A DNA stretch of 17,462 nt from Desulfobacteraceae bacterium (GTDB taxonomy: Bacteria > Desulfobacterota > DSM-4660 > Desulfatiglandales > Desulfatiglandaceae): NCBI GenBank assembly GCA_030597505.1, contig JAUVRS010000016.1, positions 1 to 17,462 on the forward strand, written 5' to 3'. The position numbers and the translations under genes are program-made. The notes beneath the pieces were generated by a model. That model saw nothing but the letters and a program-made list of their open reading frames with translations. It had not been told where the DNA came from and did no database searches. This document shows, in pieces, positions 1-6,057 of this stretch (the stretch's first letter is position 1; each line of letters begins with the position of its first letter).

Positions 1-390
1 ATCAAGGACGGGTGGTTACACACAGGCGATATCGGTATGGTTGATGAGGAGGGTTATCTTTATATTTTTGACCGAAAGAAAGATATGATCATCTGCGGCG
101 GATATAACATTTACCCCATCGAGCTTGAAGAGCTTCTTTATGAAAACCCAAAGGTGTTGGAGGCAGCCGTAATCGGAATAAGGGACGAGAAAATGGGAGA
201 AATTCCCAAGGCCTTTATCGTGCTCCAATCCAATGCAACAGCAACGAAAGATGAGATCATGGATTACGTAAAAAACAGCCTCGCCAAATACAAAAAACTG
301 CGGGACGGCGAGTTTGGGGATGAACTGCCAAAAGGCCCCACCGGGAAAATCCTCAGAAGACGTCTTCGTGAAAAAAAGAGCGAAGGTTAG
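1..390 (+). CDS. Acyl-CoA synthetase (AMP-forming), C-terminal fragment
   Basis: The 5' end lies outside the window; frame 1 is open from the first base to TAG at 388-390, giving the last 129 residues. These enzymes activate a carboxylic acid (fatty or aromatic) to an acyl-adenylate and then to acyl-CoA in the cytoplasm. The fragment starts just before the conserved GWLHTGD motif, whose Asp (fragment residue 10) contacts the AMP ribose. It continues through the hinge DRKKDMIICGGYNIYP (24-39), with Arg25, and ends with the C-terminal lid motif LPKGPTGKILRR, where Lys116 is the catalytic lysine of adenylation. All the C-domain residues expected in a working enzyme are present. Substrate cannot be told from this part. 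The following gene is on the other strand, so this is the last gene of its transcript. Family assignment is firm; chain-length class is unknown. Confidence 0.93.
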   Translation: MKDGWLHTGDIGMVDEEGYLYIFDRKKDMIICGGYNIYPIELEELLYENPKVLEAAVIGIRDEKMGEIPKAFIVLQSNATATKDEIMDYVKNSLAKYKKLRDGEFGDELPKGPTGKILRRRLREKKSEG

Positions 391-470
391 GGCCTGCGCA
401 GAAATAACTTCGGAGAATTGGCGCCCGGATTTGGGTCAGATTTGGTTGTGCCGTCCGAGAGAAATAATAA

Positions 471-503
471 GATATTTGGAGTGGGGTGCCCGAACTTATT
501 GAG
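471..503. repeat. Remnant of the hairpin element ends
   Basis: Bases 471-487 (GATATTTGGAGTGGGGT) match the left edge of the 200-bp element at 1946-1962 with one difference. Bases 490-504 (CCGAACTTATTGAGA) are identical to 7533-7547, just beyond the right end of the second element. Left and right edge sequences are thus joined with the whole hairpin missing. This could be an excision scar, a deletion product or a minimal member of the same family. The right part overlaps the stop codon and last codons of the MFS gene. Confidence 0.45.
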
Positions 504-1740
504 AACTTACGGCAAAACCACTACCTTTTACCGGCTGTAGAGACGTTACCAACAGAATACCGATCACTGCCAGTCCGATCAGCACCATAAAAACAATCCG
601 GTAACTCCCAGTCACATCGAACACGCGCCCGGCCAGCAGGGGACCGATCGAACCCCCAATCGTTCCGGTGAATCTGGTAACGCCAAAAAGCACGCCGTGC
701 GACCCCACACCAAAGAGTTCTGCCACCATCGGAGACATCACTGTAAAAAATCCGCCGAGGGCGAAACCGTAAACCATTGCAAAGAGAAACAGCATCCACG
801 CTTCACTGGCCACCTGTAGCCAGACAAGGCTACTGAGCAGCACAATAAAGCAGATAATCAGCGAACGTTTTCCGCCTATTCTATCGTTCGTCGTTCCTAT
901 CAAGAACCGGCCAAATATGCTCACCCCCCCGATTGTGGAAAGGACGCCCGCTGCGGTCGCCGGGGATAGACCCAGATCCGTTGCGTGCGGTACGATATGC
1001 ACGACGAGTGTCAATATGCAAAAGACGGTGATGAACTCCACCGCACACATCGTCCAGAATTGTCTCGTCCGCATGGCCGTCTTGAGGGAAATACCCGACC
1101 CTTCGAACCCGGTCTCCTGGTCACGGTCACGGGGTTCATCCCGTCGGCCATCGGGCAGCAGACCCATTCCTTGGGGGTCTCGGCGTAACATCTGGGCCAC
1201 GGCAACAAGCGACACAAAGACCACAACCCCCATGATAAGATAGGATTTCCGCCAACCCCAAGCCGCGATGACTGCCGTGGCAATCAGCGGTACCAAGAGT
1301 TGGCCAAATCCCGTACCAACCTTTACGATACCGGACATCATGCCCCGGCGTCTTGCGAACCAGCGTACCACGGTGGAGAGTGTAACTATGTCATGGGTAC
1401 TCAAGCCAACCCCTATCAGCACCCCATAGAGGAGGTATAACTGCCACGGCGCCTGCATACGGGACATAAGCAGGTAGCCAAGCCCAAATGAGACGCCGGA
1501 TATCACGATGAGAAACTTTGGGCCAATCTTGTCGTTTAACCTGCCGGCAAAGATCCCGGTCGCCCCCATGACCAAAAAGGCCAGTGACGATGCACCCGAT
1601 ATGATTGCCCGCGACCATCCAAATGTGGCCTGAAACTCCTTAAAAAAGACCCCATAGGTAAACATGGCGCCGATGCTCACCCCCTGGATGACAAAACAGG
1701 CCGCCACGATGTTGTATCCATAGAAATATTTCTTTCTCAC
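496..1740 (-). CDS. MFS transporter, OFA/monocarboxylate type
   Basis: Predicted 414-residue inner-membrane carrier with about 12 hydrophobic helices in the usual 6+6 arrangement. The N-terminus (KKYFYGYNIVAACFVIQG) and the loop after helix 2 (GRLNDKIGPK) fit the oxalate/formate antiporter and monocarboxylate group of the major facilitator superfamily, as does a matching second-half loop (GTTNDRIGGKR). The group moves small organic acids such as oxalate, formate, lactate or pyruvate by antiport or proton symport; the substrate here cannot be read from sequence. The start is GTG at 1738-1740, preceded by GAAAGG four bases upstream, and the N-terminus fits the family from there. The gene stands alone on its strand: the acyl-CoA synthetase faces it and the dehydrogenase operon ends 455 bases upstream. 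Its last codons and TAA lie in a repeat remnant, so the C-terminal tail may have been altered. Confidence 0.85.
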   Translation of the reverse strand: MRKKYFYGYNIVAACFVIQGVSIGAMFTYGVFFKEFQATFGWSRAIISGASSLAFLVMGATGIFAGRLNDKIGPKFLIVISGVSFGLGYLLMSRMQAPWQLYLLYGVLIGVGLSTHDIVTLSTVVRWFARRRGMMSGIVKVGTGFGQLLVPLIATAVIAAWGWRKSYLIMGVVVFVSLVAVAQMLRRDPQGMGLLPDGRRDEPRDRDQETGFEGSGISLKTAMRTRQFWTMCAVEFITVFCILTLVVHIVPHATDLGLSPATAAGVLSTIGGVSIFGRFLIGTTNDRIGGKRSLIICFIVLLSSLVWLQVASEAWMLFLFAMVYGFALGGFFTVMSPMVAELFGVGSHGVLFGVTRFTGTIGGSIGPLLAGRVFDVTGSYRIVFMVLIGLAVIGILLVTSLQPVKGSGFAVSSQ

Positions 1741-1755
1741 AATACCTTTCTAGTG

Positions 1756-1777
1756 TCTGAACAACCCCTGGTTCAGA
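1756..1777 (-). promoter_or_regulatory. Inverted repeat in the leader of the MFS gene (possible operator)
   Basis: TCTGAAC (1756-1762) and GTTCAGA (1771-1777) form a perfect 7-bp inverted repeat with an 8-base spacer, 15 bases upstream of the GTG start of the MFS gene. It could be an operator, or a hairpin in the 5' leader close to the ribosome binding site. No regulator is assigned. Confidence 0.4.
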
Positions 1778-1781
1778 TACG

Positions 1782-1809
1782 ATTTTGATTTTTGAATTAA
1801 AGATTTCAA
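1782..1809 (-). promoter_or_regulatory. Possible sigma-70 promoter for the MFS gene
   Basis: On the minus strand TTGAAA (1809-1804) is followed after 16 bases by CAAAAT (1787-1782), a 5/6 and a 4/6 match to the -35 and -10 consensus. The start site would fall in or beside the inverted repeat at 1756-1777, which would suit a repressor operator. The match is weak and the spacer one base short. Confidence 0.25.
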
Positions 1810-1831
1810 CCCCGCTTCTCTTTGAGGCGGA

Positions 1832-1849
1832 GGCTCGCCGCTTCGAGCC
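1832..1849. repeat. Short GC-rich hairpin GGCTCG-N6-CGAGCC
   Basis: A perfect 6-bp inverted repeat with a 6-base loop inside a GC-rich patch (about 1810-1856) in otherwise AT-rich intergenic DNA. It has no T-run on either side, so it is not a standard terminator. The GGCTC/GAGCC core also occurs in the 32-nt insertion of the second large element (7431-7462), so it may be a small palindromic repeat unit. Confidence 0.35.
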
Positions 1850-1948
1850 CCCGGGGTAAAGGACCAATGGACCGGAAGTTGGAGAATCAATGGGATCAAA
1901 ATCAATAAAAAAATAACTTTTCAATAATTCCAGGAGAAACAATAGGAT

Positions 1949-2148
1949 ATCTGGAGTGGGGTTCGGGTGTTTCTTTCCGGTGCTCTCTCAAAGTGGATTT
2001 ACTTCTCTCTTTCCCAGTGGCTGATATTTGGGGTTTTCCCCTAATGGATCCTTATTGGCTTCTCCGTGCTTTCGTCAAAACCCCAAATATCAGCCACGCT
2101 ACGACAACCGGTTTAGAGAGCGCCGGAAAGAAACAGCTGAACCCTACG
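1949..2148. mobile_element. Hairpin element copy 1 (MITE-like palindromic repeat)
   Basis: About 200 bp of non-coding DNA that folds back on itself. The outer arms 1969-1988 and 2115-2134 are inverted repeats matching at 19 of 20 positions. The inner arms 2017-2037 and 2077-2097 are a perfect 21-bp inverted repeat around a loop of about 39 bases (2038-2076). The terminal parts (GTGGGGTTCGG on the left, CTGAACCCTAC on the right) are also roughly complementary. A second copy at 7297-7528 matches at about 182 of 200 positions by eye, including the loop. There is no transposase ORF, so any movement would need one supplied elsewhere. It sits between the end of the FMN-dehydrogenase operon and the MFS gene, where its RNA hairpin could also stop or stabilise the operon transcript. 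Confidence 0.7.
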
Positions 2149-2195
2149 TTTTACGGTCTTCAGTAAACCATAAACTTAGGATATGTTGAAGGGCG

Positions 2196-3149
2196 CTAAT
2201 CTATCAGCACAGCACGGTCCACGTTACCCGGCCCGTTGGCCCCCACCATGCTCATCAGCCGCACCAATTCATTGGTTATCTGATCGATGACCTCCCTGAC
2301 ACCGTCACCCCTATTGGCCGCTAACCCATAAAGTATGGGTCTCCCCAGCCCAATGAGTGAGGCGCCAAATGCCAACCCCTTTAGGACATCACTTCCCCGC
2401 CGAAACCCCCCGTCCACCATCACGACTATTTTCCCTTTTACTGCTTCGACAATCTCATCCATCACCTGAAAGGGGTGCGGGAGGTAATCCAGAGTGTGAG
2501 CCCCGTGGTTGGAGATGATGATCCCGTCTGCACCAGCATCAACAGACTTTATTGCATCCGCCTTGCTCAACACGCCCTTAAAGATGAGGGGTAGGGATAC
2601 TGTCTTTCTGATTTTTTTCAGTTCGGAAAACGAAAGCGGCGTACAGTCAGATGCCATTTGCCGATCCTTTACCTTGGTCCCCTGACCTGAGTCTATTTCA
2701 ATCCCCACCCACCGAATGCCTGTCTCCTGTATCTCGTTCAGGGCCTGGAACATTTTTTTTCGATCTATCAGTGGTTTCACATTGGCCGCCAGCGGGACAC
2801 CGGTCTTGGCGATCGCCTTCAGATCCTGGGGAATTGGCGTGCCCGTCCACATAAGACTTCCTGCAGCCTTTAGGCCTTGGCCCACCTCCATCAGACCCCC
2901 ATCGACTATGGCTGGAATAGGCATGGTCATGGCCGACATGATCACCGGTGTGGAAAGTTCCACTCCCAAGACTTCACACCTTGTGTCGGGAGATGTGCCG
3001 TCTATACAGTGCTGTCTGAATGTAAACCGGTCAATGACCGCTCGGTTGTTCCTCATGACAAATTCTGTTTCCACCCCGTCAAGCAAGAATCCGATATCAC
3101 GTTCTTTGATTGCCTTTTTCCCCTTTTCATAGATTTCGCTCAGATCCAT
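2196..3149 (-). CDS. FMN-dependent alpha-hydroxy-acid dehydrogenase (short form)
   Basis: Predicted 317-residue cytoplasmic flavoenzyme of the (S)-2-hydroxy-acid oxidase/L-lactate dehydrogenase TIM-barrel family, which oxidises 2-hydroxy acids to 2-oxo acids. Visible motifs are LPLIFKGVL with the flavin-contacting Lys191, SNHGAHTLD with the catalytic base His215, and the FMN-phosphate site DGGFRRGSDVLKGLAFGA (246-263) followed by LGRP. It is shorter than glycolate oxidase (about 360 residues) and resembles the compact anaerobe forms ending in a D-R-(S/A)-(I/V)-L tail. Oddly, the Arg that normally follows in SNHGxR and binds the substrate carboxylate is His218, so substrate choice may differ. 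The ATG at 3149 is chosen because AGGAAAGGAAA lies just upstream; a TTG seven codons earlier (3170) has no such site. It is the last gene of the operon, 30 bases after the Crp/Fnr gene. Confidence 0.85.
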   Translation of the reverse strand: MDLSEIYEKGKKAIKERDIGFLLDGVETEFVMRNNRAVIDRFTFRQHCIDGTSPDTRCEVLGVELSTPVIMSAMTMPIPAIVDGGLMEVGQGLKAAGSLMWTGTPIPQDLKAIAKTGVPLAANVKPLIDRKKMFQALNEIQETGIRWVGIEIDSGQGTKVKDRQMASDCTPLSFSELKKIRKTVSLPLIFKGVLSKADAIKSVDAGADGIIISNHGAHTLDYLPHPFQVMDEIVEAVKGKIVVMVDGGFRRGSDVLKGLAFGASLIGLGRPILYGLAANRGDGVREVIDQITNELVRLMSMVGANGPGNVDRAVLID

Positions 3150-3179
3150 AATATTTTCCTTTCCTATCAAACCAACTTC

Positions 3180-3863
3180 TCAAAGTCGTATTTCGCCCTC
3201 GGCAAGTCCCTCGAGACCCTGGAGATCCATGATCCTGATCCGGGAGCCCTCGGACTCGATAAATCCTCCATTGCTCATTTTCCCCCAGATCCGTGACAGG
3301 GTTTCAGGAATAGTGCCCAAAAGGCTGGCCAACTGGCCCTTGGAAATATCAAGCTCCAGCTCTGCAGTTTCCTTCCCTGACCCCCTAAGATAAAGAAGAT
3401 ATGCGGCCAGACGTCCCGGGACCTCCTTCAAGGAGAGATTTTCAATGAGGGATGCAAATCTCCTGAGCCTCTTGGATAAGACTGCAAGAAGATTCAAGGC
3501 AAGCTCGGGATTTTTCTTGATCAACGCACTAAAGTCCTCTCTTGGAAAAAAGAAAACCCGACCTTTCTCCAAGGCCTCTGAACTTGCAGGGAACTGTTTC
3601 CCCCCAAAGACCGGAACCTCTCCAAAAGGCTCACCCGGCCCAAAAATGTGCAGGATCTGTTCCTTCCCTTCCCATGAGACCTTGAATATTTTTACCTTCC
3701 CCGAAATCACCACATAAAACCCGTTACCGTCATCCCCCTCCAAGAATATGGCTTCTCCCTTCACGACTGTCAAATCATCGACGATAAGGGAGAGCTCTTC
3801 GAGTTCACCCCTGGAAAGACCCTCAAAAAGAGGGATAGATGAAATGTGTTCAACAATATCCAT
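3180..3863 (-). CDS. Crp/Fnr-family transcription regulator
   Basis: A 227-residue cytoplasmic DNA-binding protein. Residues 8-120 form the cNMP-type beta-roll (IPLFEGL, FLEGDDGNGFYVVISGKVKI, FGPGEPFGE), 121-150 the dimer helix (KRLRRF), and 173-203 the winged helix-turn-helix. The recognition helix carries ETLSR (Glu187, Ser190, Arg191), the E-x-x-S-R pattern that in Fnr/Dnr-type proteins reads TTGAT-like half-sites. The cyclic-nucleotide cassette keeps Glu82 but lacks the following phosphate-binding Arg (KQFPAS instead), so cAMP binding is unlikely. There is no cysteine at all, which rules out an Fnr-type Fe-S cluster. The signal may be heme/NO, as in Dnr or HcpR, or another ligand; this is inference. 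It lies 16 bases after the amidohydrolase and 30 before the dehydrogenase, so it probably controls its own operon. Confidence 0.9.
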   Translation of the reverse strand: MDIVEHISSIPLFEGLSRGELEELSLIVDDLTVVKGEAIFLEGDDGNGFYVVISGKVKIFKVSWEGKEQILHIFGPGEPFGEVPVFGGKQFPASSEALEKGRVFFFPREDFSALIKKNPELALNLLAVLSKRLRRFASLIENLSLKEVPGRLAAYLLYLRGSGKETAELELDISKGQLASLLGTIPETLSRIWGKMSNGGFIESEGSRIRIMDLQGLEGLAEGEIRL

Positions 3864-3879
3864 TGTCGCAACCTCCGCC

Positions 3880-4896
3880 TTAGGCGTTCACAGCTTCAGC
3901 GTTCAGCCCCAAAAACCTCTTGGGGTTTTCCTCGGTTAATCTTCCTATCTCCTGGTCTGTGAATTCCACCTGGCACCAGAAGATCTTTTTTGAATATTCC
4001 AGAAACCACTTCAGATAAGACGTCTCGGTCCAGAAGCACCGGCCCATATACCAGTCCGTCCCGTACAGGACCCTGTCTTGAATTTTTGCCGTCCCGAGCA
4101 TCCGTTTTATGTCTTTGAAATACCTCCTGGGGGTATAAAGCATTTCCGTGTCATAGGAAATGTCCGTATAGACATTGGGATACTTGATAATCAGTCCGGC
4201 TATCACCGGCTGCCAGTCAGAGCCTGTGCGGTCATTGTGGGCCAAATTCAGCGTCAGCGAAGGGAAATCTTTTAGGACCACTGCCCAGTACTTGGGGTCC
4301 GCCAGATGGTAATACTCCCCAAGCCCGGGGATGCCCCCGTTTTCACAGTGGCTGGTGATGGGGATCTGCTTTTCCGCACAATATTCATATATGGGGTAAA
4401 GCCGGGTGTCATCGGGGGTAAATCCCATGACCGGATAGACTTTGACTCCCTTAAACCCCCTGCCGCGCAATGCCTCTATTACCAGTTCCACCACATTTTG
4501 TCTATTGGGATCAGCCGCGACAAAGGGAAGCATCCGGATGCGGTTGTATCTTCTGTTTATGGCCTCAACAGCGGCCTGGGTTTCGGCTGTCTGTTCCTCA
4601 AAATCCTTTATGTCACCCCCAAATTCCTTACAAAAGGCCATGTCCATCATCAAAGGGGTGGCGATCTCAATACCGGCCGCATCCATTTCCTCGACCAGCC
4701 GGTGGGCGATCTCAAAAATGGACAACTCCGCCAATTCAAGCCAGTCCTCGAGCATGGAGTTATCCGGCAACAACCTTCTGACGGCCCGGTGGGCAATCCC
4801 TTGGACCGGGTGTTTCAGATCCAAAAAGAACCGTCTGCGGAACTCCAGGGGAACACAATCCAGGCTAAAGATGTGGCAGTGACAGTTTATCTTCAT
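3880..4896 (-). CDS. Amidohydrolase family protein (Amidohydro_2 type)
   Basis: A 338-residue metal-dependent TIM-barrel hydrolase or decarboxylase of the ACMSD/resorcylate-decarboxylase-like branch. Metal-site motifs appear in the usual order: HxH at the N-terminus (His6, His8 in NCHCHIF), KVYP after strand 4 (Lys152), TSHCENGG (His183), NLAHND (His220) and YGTDWYMGR (Asp281, the late catalytic Asp). The C-terminal EENPKRFLGL is the typical end of the family. The reaction could be hydrolysis of a cyclic amide or lactone, or decarboxylation of an aromatic acid; the sequence does not decide. As first gene of the operon with a Crp/Fnr regulator and a 2-hydroxy-acid dehydrogenase, it suggests an organic-acid breakdown route, by inference. 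The ATG at 4896 has only a weak upstream purine stretch (GAGATATCAGAA). Confidence 0.85.
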   Translation of the reverse strand: MKINCHCHIFSLDCVPLEFRRRFFLDLKHPVQGIAHRAVRRLLPDNSMLEDWLELAELSIFEIAHRLVEEMDAAGIEIATPLMMDMAFCKEFGGDIKDFEEQTAETQAAVEAINRRYNRIRMLPFVAADPNRQNVVELVIEALRGRGFKGVKVYPVMGFTPDDTRLYPIYEYCAEKQIPITSHCENGGIPGLGEYYHLADPKYWAVVLKDFPSLTLNLAHNDRTGSDWQPVIAGLIIKYPNVYTDISYDTEMLYTPRRYFKDIKRMLGTAKIQDRVLYGTDWYMGRCFWTETSYLKWFLEYSKKIFWCQVEFTDQEIGRLTEENPKRFLGLNAEAVNA

Positions 4897-4917
4897 TTCT
4901 GATATCTCGGGAGAGAC

Positions 4918-4946
4918 AATTTACGCCGAATAAAAAAGCCTGTCAG
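4918..4946 (-). promoter_or_regulatory. Sigma-70-like promoter of the amidohydrolase operon
   Basis: On the minus strand CTGACA (4946-4941, 5/6 match to the -35) is followed after exactly 17 bases by TAAATT (4923-4918, 4/6 match to the -10). Transcription would start about 4911, giving a leader of about 15 bases before the ATG at 4896. One arm of the inverted repeat 4925-4975 falls in the spacer. Confidence 0.45.
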
Positions 4947-4975
4947 AGACGTTTTTGGGTCTTGGTCTATTCGGC
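4925..4975. promoter_or_regulatory. Split inverted repeat GCCGAATA...TATTCGGC
   Basis: A perfect 8-bp inverted repeat (4925-4932 and 4968-4975), extendable to 10 of 12 matches with the flanking bases. The arm centres are 43 bp apart, close to four helical turns. One arm sits between the -35 and -10 of the operon promoter, the other just upstream of the -35. This suits a dimeric or looping repressor, or a long-looped hairpin. It is not the TTGAT-like site expected for the neighbouring Crp/Fnr protein. Confidence 0.35.
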
Positions 4976-5265
4976 TAAACAGCAACCACTTAACCTTATC
5001 ACGGTTTTCTGCAGAGAGCTAATTTTTCATTTCACTTTTATCCAGGACGATAGCCTTCGGTGAACTTAAAGGTGCAAAGGATAGGGGTTTATAACATCCA
5101 AGCGGATAAATAAAAAAATCGAAAACCAACAAGTCCGAATCGGTTGGTGCCCCCAAAACATCCTATGCAATTATTCCAGATTTTGTTAGAATTTAACGGA
5201 GACTCTTTATAGACCCTGACTCAGTATCAAATTCGTTTCTTCTTGCCTGAATAAACAGAGGCACC
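4976..5265. other. Divergent intergenic region with a small hairpin
   Basis: There is no coding potential that I can support. It lies between the divergent amidohydrolase operon and the HEAT-protein gene. It holds a hairpin at 5125-5148 (ACCAA and CCG pairing with CGG and TTGGT, with a 5-base bulge), not followed by a T-run. A near-palindrome GTTAGAATTTAAC lies at 5185-5197. No convincing sigma-70 promoter for the plus-strand gene stands out; TTGTTA (5183) with TATAGA has an over-long 19-base spacer. Confidence 0.4.
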
Positions 5266-5961
5266 ATGTCACCCCAGAGGCAGAGTGGCCGTCAACTCAA
5301 AAAAGAGGTCTTGAAACTTCTCGGTTCAGGAGAACTGCACCGAACACTGGCTGCCCTTTGTGAGATGCCTGCCCGTCAGGTAATCAACCCATTATTATCT
5401 TTTCTTTTAAGCACCGATCCCGGGGTAAAGTGGACCGCCGTCACGGCCATTGGGGCTGTCGTAGGAAAACTTGCAGACCGTGACATGGAGGCGGCGCGGG
5501 TCATTATGCGTCGGCTGATGTGGCAGTTAAATGATGGGTCAGGCGGCATTGGATGGGGGTGTCCGGAGGCAATGGGAGAAATCATGGCCTGCCATACACC
5601 ACTTGCCGGGGAATATGCAGACGTTCTCGTATCTTATGTGAAAAAGGACGGGAACTTCCTTGAGTATGAACCGCTGCAACAGGGTGCAATATGGGGGGTC
5701 GGGCGTGTTGCCCAGGTGAACCCCCATCTGGTGGTTGACGCAGTCCCGCACCTTCTACCATTCGTAAACAGCACCCATGCCGCGCTGAGGGGTCTCACGG
5801 TGTGGGTCCTTGGACTCTTGCATGCAAAGGAGGCTTGGCCGTTGATTAAAGGGCTTTTGGATGATACCTCGAAGGTAACGATATATCGGGATCGAGGCCT
5901 TTGTACGCTATCCGTTAGGGATCTGTCACGACAGGCCCTGTCACGGCCAGAAAAAACTTGA
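5266..5961 (+). CDS. HEAT-repeat protein, DVU0298-like
   Basis: A 231-residue soluble all-helical protein with no signal peptide or membrane segment. Repeated helix pairs such as NPLLSFLLSTDPGVKWTAVT, a later one starting PHLLPFVNSTHAALRG, and LGLLHAKEAWPLIKGLLDD read as HEAT repeats, a scaffold for protein contacts. The segment WGCPEAMGEIMACHTPLA and the length recall the DVU0298 family of sulfate reducers, recognised from memory and not searched. No catalytic motif is visible and the molecular role is unknown. It starts at an ATG after a GAGGCACC stretch and lies 96 bases upstream of the flavodiiron gene on the same strand, so the two may share a transcript. Confidence 0.75.
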   Translation: MSPQRQSGRQLKKEVLKLLGSGELHRTLAALCEMPARQVINPLLSFLLSTDPGVKWTAVTAIGAVVGKLADRDMEAARVIMRRLMWQLNDGSGGIGWGCPEAMGEIMACHTPLAGEYADVLVSYVKKDGNFLEYEPLQQGAIWGVGRVAQVNPHLVVDAVPHLLPFVNSTHAALRGLTVWVLGLLHAKEAWPLIKGLLDDTSKVTIYRDRGLCTLSVRDLSRQALSRPEKT

Positions 5962-6057
5962 CCCATCGGTTGGTTTTTCTTAGAAGTAAGGGTTTGGTTT
6001 TTGTTTAGCGATGAGAAAGCCTGGATACAAACTTAAGGATTTTCGGGGAGGGAAGTG

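Noticed and set aside
3180..3863. True Fnr (oxygen-sensing Fe-S) or cAMP-binding Crp
   Set aside because: There are no cysteines in the protein and the phosphate-binding Arg of the cyclic-nucleotide cassette is missing.
4306..4902. 198-codon open frame on the plus strand
   Set aside because: It lies fully opposite the amidohydrolase, which has all its metal-site motifs; this frame has no recognisable protein features. Similar opposite-strand frames at 2716-3132, 3445-3717, 10928-11473 and 14611-14994 are rejected for the same reason.
5183..5196. Fnr/Dnr-like site TTGTTAGAATTTAA upstream of the HEAT-protein gene
   Set aside because: It matches the TTGAT-N4-ATCAA pattern at only 7 of 10 positions in AT-rich DNA, which is too weak to annotate.
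5960..5990. Rho-independent terminator after the HEAT-protein gene
   Set aside because: A short CCA/TGG pairing before TTTTTC is too small to be a convincing stem, and the flavodiiron gene follows on the same strand.
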